Below are positions 47,768 through 59,027 of a stretch of 64,000 bases of DNA, one piece after another. Below the pieces are notes generated by a model that searched no databases, was not told where the DNA came from, and worked only from the letters and a program-made list of their open reading frames with translations. Positions within the stretch are counted from its first letter, which is position 1. Each line of letters begins with the position of its first letter. Source of the stretch: Owenia fusiformis (Eukaryota > Annelida > Polychaeta > Sabellida > Oweniidae); assembly GCA_903813345.2 (NCBI GenBank), contig CAIIXF020000004.1:22257985-22321984 (forward strand), read 5' to 3'. The position numbers and the translations under genes were made by a program.

Positions 47768-47992
47768 TTGAGAAAATCAGGGATAACGGAAAATAATCGA
47801 GGTCTACCGCCTTCAAAACTGTATATTGGAATCACAGTATATCAGTCGATATATAAAGAACTGGCACTAACCTTTAAATATCGCTACCATAATCCCGGGA
47901 AAAGGACTAAAATTCAAAAGTTGAAGAAGGCCCTGGAAAAGAAGATACTTAGGGAAACGATCCAAAACAACTTAAAGAACGAATGGCTATAG
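47768..47992 (+). CDS. 74-codon open frame inside the hAT-like element, unrecognised
   Basis: The frame starts MRKSGITENNRGLPPSKLYI and ends with a lysine-rich helix-like tail finishing NLKNEWL. Its composition is less AT-biased than its surroundings. A possible acceptor (AAAATCAG) lies just inside its 5' end. No domain is recognised. It may be a terminal exon of a degraded element protein or chance. Confidence 0.2.
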   Translation: MRKSGITENNRGLPPSKLYIGITVYQSIYKELALTFKYRYHNPGKRTKIQKLKKALEKKILRETIQNNLKNEWL

Positions 47993-49529
47993 ACACCCCT
48001 GGGGTCACTTAACATTTTTTGAAAAATGCAAAGTCGTTAATATCCTTGATATGTAGGACCAAATTGTAGATAAATATGTATATTTTCAAGAAATAGCGAT
48101 AAAAAACATTCAAGATTACTAATATAAGTACATTTTGGTTGATTTGGGAGGTATGTATCACTTCCTGTGAAAATGTGAATTTTTTATCAGTCCCAGAAAA
48201 TGTCTCCAGAATATATAAACCCAACTTGGCAGATGTCCCATTGTTTGATTGTGTCACTCTATACACTCATTGGATTAATATTTTCTACACATAAATAGTC
48301 ATTTTACAATATTCATTCAGGGGGGATTAGTTATGTTTGCAATTGTGTTGACCTACTTATTTTTAGAGAGAGGAAGGTCATGATAAACTCATGCTTTGTT
48401 CATATAACGCCTGGTTTTTACCTAGAAAGTTATATGCATTGAGGGATTAGTGTACTTCTAAGGTACTTCTTGAGGTATATAAAAATCTAGGGAAGGACCA
48501 GGCGTCATGCAAAAATGGAACTTTTATGCAATTTTCAGCATGAATAAAATGGTGTCAGCCATTTTGAAAATCCTTAGAATGATTGTGACAATTGTGTTTT
48601 ATATATTCAAGTATATTTTCTTATCTAATATTATCATTTCATGAACTAATATTTATGCTTGCACTGAAGCATGACCTCTAGAGAAGCATATATTTTACCA
48701 TGGCTCTAAACAACATAAGAACTTGTAATTCCTTTCTCTACATTCATATAAATGTACATGCAAAATTGAGATGATTGTTGTACAATCATTTAATCTTCAT
48801 GTGACAGGCATCATTCTTGTCAATGAATAATTTTTTTTATATTATAATAGTTCACTGGCTGATCAAAAAAATGTTCATATTTAGAAATCCAGCTCAACTT
48901 TATTGTGCAGAAGAAATATACTGTTAGTCACAATCAGTAAACAAGAAAACGACATTTGCTTATAAAATGCCCAGAGCAAAGGGAATTGTATGAATGAACT
49001 GCAATCATTCAGTATCCCCTATATTGAGACAGAGGGTTACATCTAAATCATTGTGAACTATTTTGAGGACTCCCCCATTTTGACTGAAGACGGTGTATGT
49101 CAACTCACTTTTAGTGTATATCAAGCCAACCAATCTAAATGATACACAGATAACCATCTTCAAGTAGATGGGAAATATATGGCCTAATTTGTAAAAGCCC
49201 AGTAATAGGTTTGTGTAAATCTCACTATACATGGGTGGAGTACAACCCAGATCCAGATGTATGTAACACTATTGATGCAATCACTGGATGGTGTTGTTCA
49301 TGCCCAGTTGGGAGTAGGGCTGTAGGCACAAAGGGGTATAAAAGCAAAAAGAAATGAACAAAGTTTGACATTTAAAAATTAAAAGATTCGTCTGAAATGT
49401 TTTCATCTGAAGAAGATGATGATAGCTCATAGAGTCTCTTATTATAATGAACAAACACATGAATGTGCTCATCTACAGAAGTACAACATGTATGTAAAGT
49501 CCAGCGTCACCTTTTAGAAATTGTTATAT

Positions 49530-49900
49530 TTTATGTGTTTTCAAATGTTGCCCTTTGTGCTTCCTCACTGTGATGCAAAATAATGAATTCAGTATTTTAC
49601 TGCCACTTTAAAATAAACTGTATATGAGCAATTGATCTCAAGCAGATCAATATTTGATTGATTGATATGCATTTTTGACTTGTTAATTGCTTCGTGTGTC
49701 ATCAATGTTGCCCCTTGTTCTTTCTCATTGTGATGTAAATTAAAAATCTAAATATTCTTTTCTGATATGCAGACAGTTGATCTCAATGAAGTATACAGAA
49801 GATACTATTCAATATTATTTTGCATTTTTGACTTGTTATATTTTGTGTTTTAGAATGTTGCCCATTATGCTTTGTCACTATTATGTAAGATAATACCAAG
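49530..49900. repeat. Three diverged ~150-bp direct repeats
   Basis: A block of the AATGTTGCCCTTTGTGCTTC type followed by TCACTGTGATG recurs at about 49,544, 49,705 and 49,856, each with ATTTTGTGTTTT-like sequence before it. Confidence 0.65.
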
Positions 49901-50513
49901 AGGATCAATTAAAAAGTCTTGAATGACTGTAAATAATGATTATTTTGATAATAAATAGAAACAGTGAGAATAATGATGTGAAAAGAGTGATTTTTTTCTT
50001 CAAAGATCATTTTATACATGTCAATAGAATGACCTATATTTTGAAATATAAAGGTCAGAATGACCTAATTTTTGGATCTGGTTATCAAACAAAGTCCCTT
50101 CTTTGATTTCCTGTACAATTTCTTTTAAATATCTCGGGGGCTAATATAGGGTCTTAAAGACACTCGTCCTTTGCAACTACTGGACCAATGCCATACCACA
50201 AATGTTAGGTAACATATCTACAACGACCATTGTCATACCAGAAGAGCAAAAGTCCGACCATTGCCATACCTCAGAAGTCAGAAATTTCCGGGCATTCCCA
50301 TACCAAATCCTAAAATATGGGTCCATTGCCATACCAAACGTTGAAAAAGGTACCCCACATGCGCCAAGGATCCCCGTCAAGGTTTATATATAGTGAACCC
50401 CCCGAGTTCATACTTAACAATCAAATCTGATAGAATGTTTCAAATGTAACTGCTTGATATCAGTTCTTAGCATTTACCCATATATGGAGAGTACTGTCAC
50501 TTACTTGAATATA

Positions 50514-50809
50514 CTATCGCTTGATCACAAACTCTAATATTGTTTCAGTTTCATCCTGGTGCTTCCATTGTAACTTGATGATTTGAGGTTCTCCTGTTTC
50601 AAAATATCTTTTCATTGCATCATCTACATGATACTCATCTACACTCATCACATCAGTTACTAAAGAGTGTAGTATCTTAGTCTCAGTAACATTGTTGATG
50701 AATGTTGGATCTAGTAGTCTCTCCCACCAGCTACAATCACTTGTATGTCTCACATGTTGTATCATCCAGAGGAACATTGCAGGTGTATGCAGTGAGGATC
50801 TACCATATA
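50514..50809 (-). CDS. 3' coding part of cGLR gene 1, displaced by the mariner insertion
   Basis: After the junction the frame reads YGRSSLHTPAMFLWMIQHVR, continues through DCSWWERLLDPTFINN and ends ILEFVIKR with TAG at 50,514-50,516. Gene 2 has the equivalent AMFLWLIQHVRHTSDCSWWE block in one frame with its upstream part. That shows this piece belongs to gene 1 rather than being a separate small gene. A fortuitous ATG in the left mariner terminal repeat opens it to 116 codons. Confidence 0.85.
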
Positions 50810-53035
50810 CAGGGCATTCAGTAAGTAAAGCTAATTTTGCTCTCAAACTTTTATTTTTTGTCATTTATCTTTCAAATTTTCAGTGAAGAAGCATTTGACA
50901 TTTTTCTAACTACCCTGAAAAATTAAATAAGATATGATGAATAATAGCAAAACAATGGTTGTCATAGTAACGTGAATACGGGTTCTGCGGAGCAATTTCT
51001 TACTTTAATAAAAATGTTATAATGCAATGAAATTGATTAAGATTAATGCTGCATATGTCTTTGTTTGCTATGGCTGAAAGTCACGACAAACATAACAACA
51101 ACATACACAAATATGATACCATGGCAACAGTAGTCTATGACATCACAGACAGATGATACAACAGATGGAATGATCCAGAATGATCCATCAGACACTGCTC
51201 CATGACATCATCAAAATCATGGATGCCAGGATTGCCAATGGAAGCAAAATGAACAATGAAATGAAACAACAATTGAGAAGTAGCATCAGATACAATGTGT
51301 TGCTAGGGAAATCCAAGCAGGACACCATTAAGGATATCCAAAAAGCATATGGGGACAGTGTGCCTAAGTACACAATCTACAAATGGTATCAGAAATTCCA
51401 GAAGGGGAGAAAAACAACAAGTAATGAGCCAAGGTCAGGGAGGCCAAAACTTCTAACCAAAGAGGCTAATATGAATCATTTGAGGCAATTGTTAGATGAA
51501 GACCGCAGTATAACTGTAAGGGAACTCTCAGAACTAACCAATATCAGCCTAGGATGGGTACATTATCTGATTCACAATTCTCTAAATATGTCCTTGGTGT
51601 CTGCGAAATGGGTACAAAGAATCTATGGTTGAAATATAGACAGGACAGAAACTAACGTTAACAAAATCTACTATGCTGTGAACTTATAAAATTGCTCCGC
51701 AGAACCCGTATTCGCATTACTATGACAACCACCATTTTGCTGTTATTCATTATATCTTGATCATTTTTTCAGGATAGTTAGGACAGTGTCTGATGCTTCT
51801 CCACTGAAAATTTGAACGATGATAGACAAGAAATAAAAGTTTGAGAGCAAAATTAGCTTTACTTACTGAACGCCCTGTAGTATGATCTCCCTTTGTGGAT
51901 AGATTATGTCTAGTATTCTCCTACTAAAGAAACTTTGTATCCTAAATGTATTCTGATGATAATCAATTGTAACAGTGTCATTACACATGTACTTCACAAC
52001 CTCCATGAAGCATTCCCCTATATGAGTAAACCTGCACCGCTGCTGGTGGTGCAACAGTAATGTTCTCAGAGCATAAGATGAAGGAGGACGGTAGTCTAGA
52101 ATATCCATGTTATCAAGTAGATGAGCTGCATACTTGAATAGTAACAATAGTTGATGATGGGGATGTGTTAGTTGGTGTTTGTTGTCATCAGGAGGATCTA
52201 CCACAGACTCCATCCAATGACTCACTGGGCAATTATCAAAAAAAGGTTGTATTTCTTTAATAACCAGGACACTTCTCCCCATCTTGTGTGCCTTCTGCTT
52301 GATACAAAAGCAGAGATCAATATCTACAGTACACACTGGTCCACCAACACGTAGCCATATACTTGGACCATGTAAGTGGCATCCATAGTCCCCCCCATGT
52401 ACACTTATGTCACCCTGGTTGTATTTAGTAGTGGTATCTCTGCGATGATTGCTAAATCCAATATAATTGACATCACTCATGTTTTTAAGAGTCTCCACTA
52501 CAGTGTCCAATAGCAGAGATTCAACAAGATCTATTTGAATGTAGTTTTCACCTTCATGCTCCTTTATGCAGTTATTAGGTAGGAGATGTTTTAAAGACTT
52601 GCACTTTAATTTAATGTGATACCACCCCTTTCTGGTGAACATACACCTCTCACTCACATCCTTCACTTCAATGACTTTACTATCAAACATAGCAAGAACT
52701 GCAAGGAAATCATACTCATTGGGCTTCAATATCTTAGTTCTATCATAGTAGCTTCCTCTGCGTATGATCTCATTCACTATCAAGGCTGGATTATTTATAC
52801 CAACATCTTTACAGATAGATTGAACTAGATTTTCAACACATGATGTTTGGAGTTCAAGGTCTTCAGGAGTGTATCTATTCCTGATGTCAACATGGTGAGA
52901 CACATGATTCACAAACTTACTTAACCTCTCAATTTGCGTCCCTGGAATGTCCGTATAACATTTTCTATGCTTCTGTTGAGGATATGGTCCTGAAAATATT
53001 GGTAGCTGTCCTGTGTCCCTTGTTGCATATGCCAT
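50514..53035 (-). CDS. cGAS-like receptor / Mab-21 family nucleotidyltransferase, gene 1, split by a mariner element
   Basis: Proteins of this family make a cyclic nucleotide signal on sensing nucleic acid or other ligands and act upstream of STING. The gene is intronless. The coding parts are 53,035-51,880 and 50,809-50,514, separated by a 1,068-bp mariner element plus one TA. Together they make 1,452 bp (483 codons plus stop) with the frame kept. Residues 92-99 carry RRGSYYDR, the Gly-Ser motif; E107 and D109 lie in NEYDFL and D238 in TVDID, so three catalytic acids are present. The Mab-21 C-terminal half has PPSSYALRTLLL at 317-328 and a DYHQNTFRI block near 358-366. No cGAS zinc-ribbon cluster was seen. 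As it stands, the frame runs five codons into the transposon and stops (390 codons). It may be inactive, or active as a truncated form. Confidence 0.85.
50810..51877 (+). mobile_element. Mariner-type element, 1,068 bp, inserted in cGLR gene 1
   Basis: The ends CAGGGCATTCAGTAAGTAAA and the complement of ...TTTACTTACTGAACGCCCTG are inverted repeats. They extend about 189 bp on each side (50,810-50,998 and 51,689-51,877), and the inner ends share ACGGGTTCTGCGGAGCAATT. TA is duplicated at 50,808-50,809 and 51,878-51,879. It carries one frame for the DNA-binding part of a mariner transposase and no catalytic domain. Confidence 0.93.
51180..51632 (+). CDS. Truncated mariner transposase, DNA-binding domains only (150 codons)
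   Basis: Mariner transposases bind their terminal repeats with a bipartite helix-turn-helix region and cut DNA with a DDD domain. Here residues about 27-75 form the first helix-turn-helix, with YKWYQKFQKGRKTTSNEPRS ending in the typical RSGRP linker. Residues about 96-145 form the second (ITVRELSELTNISLGWVHYL, then WVQR). The frame stops at codon 151, just where the catalytic domain should begin, and only about 55 bp remain before the right terminal repeat. The catalytic domain is therefore deleted. The remaining protein is intact and could in principle still bind the ends, as a repressor or competitor. Confidence 0.85.
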   Translation: MIHQTLLHDIIKIMDARIANGSKMNNEMKQQLRSSIRYNVLLGKSKQDTIKDIQKAYGDSVPKYTIYKWYQKFQKGRKTTSNEPRSGRPKLLTKEANMNHLRQLLDEDRSITVRELSELTNISLGWVHYLIHNSLNMSLVSAKWVQRIYG

Positions 53036-53750
53036 TTTATATTCTTCAACAACGAATTAATACATCTCACACACCTTAGCTTTAACTAAACATTGCATTT
53101 AGTCACATATAAACTGTGTTTTTATTAGATTTTTGTGGAATTATGTTAATTATTAAAAAACAAGTGGCATTCTTTTGAACACTCAATATTGAAACTGATC
53201 TTTAAAGCCTGTGAGAAAAAGGGCATGGTTTATATTATATGTATGTGAAATGATTTATGGACCGAATTATCATGGGCGTCAGTCACGGGGGCAGGGCTGC
53301 TAAACTGTAATTTAGTCTATACAAGGCGGAAGGTAGTTTATAAGTAGACTCTGTGAGCAGGGTATTGAACCAGCAGATTTAACATATTTCTCTATATTGC
53401 ATTGTTATACTTTTTACAAAATAGTAACTGAATGTTTATTTGACAACTTGAGGCTTACACCAAAAGGACAAGAACACTTTAGAATATCCTTTTAAGAAAA
53501 TAAGATTGTTACACCCAATACAAGTGCCCTATAAGTATTTTGAAACTACTGTTTTACGCGGGATACGTCTAATATATCATTGATGTTTGCTTGTGGTTAC
53601 TTCAAATGCGTAAGTTATGCATCATTTTATTACATAAACATGTTTATTACTATTTCTGCAAAGATATTAAAATCTCAACAAGCCTTCTCCTCTATAGCCA
53701 TGTGTAACAATAGTGATTAAACAAGATCAACTTAATTATTAACTGTCACC

Positions 53751-54320
53751 TCCCTGGAGGGTTCACTGTATACAAAATTCAGCGGGGGGGGGGGAAAGGC
53801 TGAAGCCTCAGATATCACTATATCCCCATACCAAACTTCAATGGGGTCCCATACCAACCAAAATAACGCTCAAAGGCCATACCAAGAGTCCAAATATAGG
53901 ACCAATGCCATACCAAATGTCCAAATATAGAACCAATGCCATACCAAATGTCCAAATATAGGACCAATGCCACACCAAATGTTCAAATATAGGACCAATG
54001 CCATACCACACAAGAATAAAACTAGTATTCAAACTGAAGGTACCAAAAAGGAGGCAGATCTTTTTAAAGAACCTCAAATTTAGGATAATTGTGTAGCTAC
54101 AAGACCAATGCCACACAAGTGTGAGGTAACATATTTTACATGACCATTCTCATATCAAAAAGTGGAAAAATCTGACCATTCACATACCTCAAAAGTAATA
54201 TATTTGGGGGCATTCTCATACCAAATCATAAATTTTGTGTCTATTGCCAAACCAAAAGTCAAAAAGGTACCCCATGAGTGCCGAGGATCCCCGTCAAGGT
54301 TTATATAGTGAACCCCCAGG
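53751..54320. mobile_element. Short hAT-like relative of the 3.4-kb element, 570 bp
   Basis: The ends ...CCTGGAGGGTTCACTGTATA and TATATAGTGAACCCCCAGG are inverted. The subterminal TTCAGCGGGG / CCCCGTCAAGG and the 31-bp ATGCCATACCAAATGTCCAA units match the element at 46,999-50,406. CTGTCACC (53,743-53,750) and CTGTCAAC (54,321-54,328) flank it, an 8-bp duplication with one difference. A poly-G run occurs at about 53,786. Non-coding. Confidence 0.8.
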
Positions 54321-54608
54321 CTGTCAACTCTTTGCTTATATCACCTACAGAATGTTCATCCCCTGGGCGAACATTATTTCATCTGATATTCCTCTTGAAA
54401 CATGGTGGATATTAAAAATCTATAAATGGGACTCTCTTTAAGCTTTGAACTGAATTTACACTTCTTAATGCTAAAATTGATAGTTAATCCATACATTTTA
54501 AGAAAATAGGTATGTCAAAGAAGATGTTTAGCCAAATGTTGCCCTGATAGCTCAGAAAAAGTAAAAATTTTCAAATTTTCTCTCTTCAGACCTTGTTGCC
54601 CCTTTAAG

Positions 54609-54740
54609 TTAACAAAATTAGTTAACCTCTCAATTTGATTCACATGAATGTCAGTATAACATTTATTTTGCTTCTTTTGAGGACACAGGCCAGTAGTAAA
54701 TATTGGTGTTTTCCCTGCAACCCTTTGTTGCATATGCCAT
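54609..54740 (-). pseudogene. Third cGLR copy, 5' fragment with frameshift
   Basis: An ATG at 54,740-54,738 starts MAYATKG, like gene 1, then a frameshift follows. In the shifted frame it continues TPIFTTGLCPQKKQNKCYTD, then IHVNQIERLTNFVN, matching residues about 12-43 of genes 1 and 2. Similarity is lost after 54,609. The rest of the gene is missing, so this is a truncated pseudogene lying 1.5 kb upstream of gene 1 on the same strand. Confidence 0.8.
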
Positions 54741-54744
54741 TTTG

Positions 54745-57165
54745 TATTTTTCTACTTGGAATCAGGAGGAGTGAGTAGCTCCCATAATTCTTTCATATTC
54801 TATCGTATTCGGGATTCCCCATTACATCATCTCTTGCATCATCTCCAATCAAATTGCAGGATTCGATCACGTGAACAATCATGAGCACATGCTCTCTAAG
54901 TGCTGCGCATGCGCAGAGTTAAATTTGAAATCCTGGGAATGGCGTTAACATCAGTTCAACATCATCATTTCAAACTTACGGTAATACTATTGATGTTACT
55001 CGATCCATACTTGTAGAGAATACTCATAAAACTACAGTGAACATTTGGAGATCCATTTCAATGGCAATTTGAGGCCTGTTTATAAAATTTGTTTTCGAAC
55101 ATGCTAATATGATAGGGCATCTTTGGGAAATCTCCCCCCCTGACTTGGAATGAATATTTCCCTTAACCTTGACCTTCAACATACTGCTCTTTAAAATATA
55201 GTACATTTTCTTCCAAAATATTTTTTGACATAATGTCAATGATTAAAAGACAAGCAAGACAATATAAAAGACAATACAAGACAATATACATTAGTTTGAT
55301 GAGTTATTCATTTGCACATAGCTTGGTAAGGTGTGTCTGATTCCAGCCAATCTGAACACACTTTTTCAAATAACTGCATGCCATTATATAACCAACAATG
55401 CAAAATGTTGTCTTGTCACCATGGCAACAATCCATAATAGCAACTGTAAATACGTGTACCCAATGCCATAAACTATATTATCAATCACATTTCTGAAATG
55501 CCCTCTCTTGTTTTATTTTCAGCATGTGCATATTTAATATTCTTTCTTATACATACAGTTTACATAAACAGCCAATAGCTATGAAAGGAACATTTGGGGC
55601 CATTAAGATGAGCATCTTAAATGTAGAATCATCCGCAATGATCAGAGCCTAGTGTGGTGTGCCTTAAGCCAATGGTTATCAGGGTATTTCTTCTATGTTT
55701 AATGACCTGACATCTATCAATACAAATACTGTTAATATTAAACTAGTTCTTAAATTTTAGCTTCAAAAAATCTACATATTGATGAATGCAAGTATACAAC
55801 TGAGAGTAAAGTTACGACATAAATACTGAACCAAACCATTCAAGCAAAAAAATCTGTCAAAAATTCGATTAACAAAAATATTTATTATTCCACTTTTGAA
55901 TATTCATCTTAGCTTTAGCTGACATAGGCTTATTTCTAATATTTACTATTTATCGTAAACTCTGATAAAAAATTTTTTGAGATTATTTCAACAACAGAGG
56001 ATCAAAAACCCCTTTTTTAAGAATTTGAAGGATAGTTTGAATTCAGAAATAACTGACACTGAGAAATCGGTAGTGTAAAAACCTAATAAAAAAAGCCCAT
56101 TTTGACCCTTCAGCCTTTATTTGATTATGGATGCTTTCTAGGCGTTTCACTAGCAACAGGAAATTTTCTGCAGTTGTTTTTGCACCCTTGCCTGTTGTCA
56201 GAAACGCTAATGAAACCATTGCCATTCAAATACAGTAAAACCTGTCTGAGTGAACACCTTTCTTTAGTGGACACCCTTCCTCCACACATACTCTACTGAC
56301 TTTTGCATGAATTACCCTCTAAGTAGTGAACACCTACTAACACTGAACAATTTTTACAGGTTTTACTGTTTTATCATTGTGGGATATACAGTTTTTATCT
56401 ATTTCGGGTGTTTTTTTAATTTTTTTGAATATTTTTTGTTAAATCAACCAAAATTCCCTTTGTACAACTATGATATTGGGAAGTCAAAGAAAATGTATGC
56501 TATTTTGTTCAAACAAGCTTTGGAAAGATATTTTATTTCATTCCCAAGAAATGGTAAAAAGGAACAAAAAACAATTGCACTAAAAAACAAAAAATGTTAA
56601 CAAAAACAGTTATATAAAATATATATATATTATTTTCGCATTAAATTGTTGTCAATCAGTCAACATTACATTAAGGACTGTGTTCTTTTACCGAATGTTT
56701 TCAAACATTGTTGAATTCAGTTCTCCATATCAATACCAATCCTTTAAAACAGGCTATGAAGTCAATGTGCAAAATAAATGCTTTTAAATAAGTTGCGTAT
56801 CAGTCTTAATTCTTTAACTTGGACAGTGATCTTAAGCCAGTATTAAAATGCAAGTGCTTCATGATATTTTTATCTTTATAGTAATACCAGAACTACTAAA
56901 ATAATAATAAAAATAAATTCATTGACAGTGAGATGAGTATATGTCACCGCCTCGCCCCTTCTTAAAGTGATAGGTAAATACAATGGAGGAAGGAGGTGAC
57001 CAACTCCCAGCATGCTCACTTTATGTACATATTCCCAAGTTTTCCCTATTTTTTGTCACATATACCTAACAGGAAATAAATTATTTATTTCTCTGAGAGT
57101 TCATTCATTCATACATAGATTGCGATTGGGTGGTTGGGAAGGGTTGGCTTACTTTCCTTCAACAC
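54745..57165. other. Non-coding interval between cGLR units
   Basis: 55,534-56,000 matches 62,735-63,185, the region upstream of gene 2, so it is probably upstream flank of the broken third copy. A partial CAGGGGTTTC-type MITE lies at 56,137-56,217. The 97-codon plus frame at 56,307 is AT-driven, starts inside a MITE and shows no domain. Confidence 0.5.
56233..56368. mobile_element. Tigger-type MITE, 136 bp
   Basis: The ends CAGTAAAACCTGTCTGAGTG and ...TTTTTACAGGTTTTACTG are inverted. TA lies on the left (56,231-56,232) and TT on the right. The interior has GTGAACACC-type motifs. Confidence 0.8.
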
Positions 57166-57535
57166 CTTCAACTGTAATTGAATTTGAGTAAGTTTCTTAC
57201 AATTAACATCCAGAACAGAGGAGGATCATTACTTAGTGATGCAACCTGGGAAATATTTTGCATATCTACAACAGAGGAGGATCATCACTTACTGGTGCTT
57301 CCTGGGAAAATATACTCACATTTCCTGTTAATTGTTAATAAAAAATATCCCCACTTTCATAGTATTAGAGAGAGGAATCTATCAATGAGGATTTTCATCA
57401 ATAAAATTGTTATGGCAACCAATATTACCGAAAATATATAAATATCTAATTATTTGTTCACAATTCTCATTTGAAGTCAATCTGAGCATAATTTATAAGT
57501 TATTAAATTATTCCAAATATTTACAATAATGTAAC

Positions 57536-57720
57536 AATTTGCTACAGATGTGACAATTTGTTACAGATGTGACAATTTGTTACAGATGTGACAATTTGTT
57601 ACAAATGTGACAATTTGTTACAGATGTGACAATTTGTTACAGATGTGACAATTTGTTACAGATGTGACAATTTGTAACAGATGTGACAATTTGTTACAGA
57701 TGTGACAATTTGTTACACAT
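57536..57720. repeat. 19-bp minisatellite, about 10 units, expanded relative to copy A
   Basis: The unit GTGACAATTTGTTACAGAT is repeated about ten times with almost no variation. The equivalent site in copy A (about 40,125-40,185) has about three units. Each unit holds a TGTGACA/TGTTACA near-palindrome. Confidence 0.9.
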
Positions 57721-58379
57721 GCAAGCAACAAACTTTGGAACACTAGTCACAAAATAGTTGATTACACTTCTTGGTGATGACATAATAATTTATATTTTCC
57801 ATAAGTACTTGCAGTTTTATCTGAAATCATGAGTTAGGTTGAATGGCGACAAGAGTTATTAAATACTTATGAATAACATTAATCACATAATATGACAAAG
57901 TTAAGTTTTATGTAGTCAAGATTTTTCAAGTGGGGTTCGACTTTGTGAAAACCTTTGTGTACATTTTTTCTCACGCCCATTACACAAACTGTTTGTGGAG
58001 AAGTCCTCAAACCCCACAACCACCTGGTCAAGACTTTTGGCAATTCTGCGATTTTCTTATAAATTCCTTCTATACATGTAATCTTCTTGTATATCATCAA
58101 TCCACAAACCACAATCTTTAAAGGCAAAAAAGTCTTATAAGAAAAAAAAGAATATATTGTCCATATAATTCAAATCTATTTTTAATATGATCATCAATTT
58201 TACTTACGGACCTGTCATTCTTGAAATCCTGCTTAATAAAATAATCTTTGGATTAATATAATAATCTCATGATTAGAGGATTAATCTGTTGATTCATTCA
58301 TTTCTGAAAAGCTGGAACCATTTTAACACCTTTTTAAGCCAAGTACTTTTTCTCTATCCTTGACTTAATTTTCTTAGTT

Positions 58380-58588
58380 CATGCCTATTTCACATAATTT
58401 CTCTCAGTGACATTTGAATGAACTTCTTAATTTTCTTGCATTTCTATTACAATTTAAGGTATAGACTACACGCCTGTTTACAATATTCCTCATTTCTCTC
58501 TAAAATTTGAATGATCTGATTGATTTTCTTTCTTTTTTACTTTATTCCTTGCTAATTCCACTCTTTTAAACTCTAGTTTACATTTTAA
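58380..58588 (-). repeat. Dispersed ~180-bp element, minus copies in copy B
   Basis: Two adjoining pieces (58,380-58,495 and about 58,496-58,588) correspond to those at 40,953-41,366 in copy A, without the retrotransposon tail. Confidence 0.75.
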
Positions 58589-58856
58589 AACATCACAAGC
58601 ATGATCATTTCTTACTAAACAGATGAGGTCTTTTACAAAATTCTATCGTCTAATTTTATTTTGTTAACAAGATCTCATTTAATTGGCATTACTTTAAAAG
58701 CCACTTACAGATTGCTTCAGTACTTAACTCTGTATAAAGAACTGAAAAGTTTGCAAATATTGCATCATAGAAGCCAGTAAGAATTGTTCATTAAGAAACA
58801 CTGTTAATTGTAATAATTACTCCCAATTATTTTATCAGTACATGTATATATAGTCA

Positions 58857-59027
58857 GGGGTTTCGTTAGCAGCAGGCAACAGGCAATTTTCACTGGTTGT
58901 TTTCACAAAAGTGCCTGTTATTTTTAGGGACTTTTCAACTTTTCCACGTTAAATTTATGATTTCCATTAATTTTGCCTGTTGTTTTCATTTATTTAGCCT
59001 GTTCTGAGAAATTCTAGCAAAACCCCT
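58857..59027. mobile_element. MITE with CAGGGGTTTC ends
   Basis: It runs from CAGGGGTTTCGTTAGCAGCA to TTCTAGCAAAACCCCTG and is orthologous in position to the copy at 46,213-46,408. Confidence 0.85.

Larger units (their letters stand above)
46999..50406. mobile_element. hAT-like non-autonomous element, 3,408 bp, 8-bp target duplication
   Basis: The ends CCCGGGGGGTTCACTGTATA and ...TATAGTGAACCCCCCGAG are inverted repeats, continuing into CTCGACGGGGGTCCT and AGGATCCCCGTCAAGG. They are flanked by TTCATACT at 46,991-46,998 and again at 50,407-50,414. The uninterrupted site exists in copy B at about 59,690 (GTTTCATACTTAACAA). An 8-bp duplication is typical of hAT transposons. The interior has a 31-bp minisatellite, three diverged ~150-bp repeats at about 49,530-49,900 and no recognised transposase. 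Confidence 0.85.
39770..56030. repeat. Segmental duplication copy A (carries cGLR gene 1)
   Basis: Successive blocks match copy B (57,170-63,190) in the same order and orientation. 39,812 (CCAGAACAGAGGAGGATCAT) matches 57,210, and the TTTGTTACA minisatellite at about 40,125 matches 57,536. 46,131-46,990 matches 58,745-59,690, and cGLR gene 1 matches gene 2. 55,534-56,000 (ending GAGATTATTTCAACAACAGA) matches 62,735-63,185. Copy A is longer mainly because of transposons inserted after duplication. Confidence 0.85.

Noticed and set aside
56307-56600. 97-codon plus-strand frame rich in Phe, Tyr and Lys
   Set aside because: Starts inside a MITE, has extreme AT bias and no domain.
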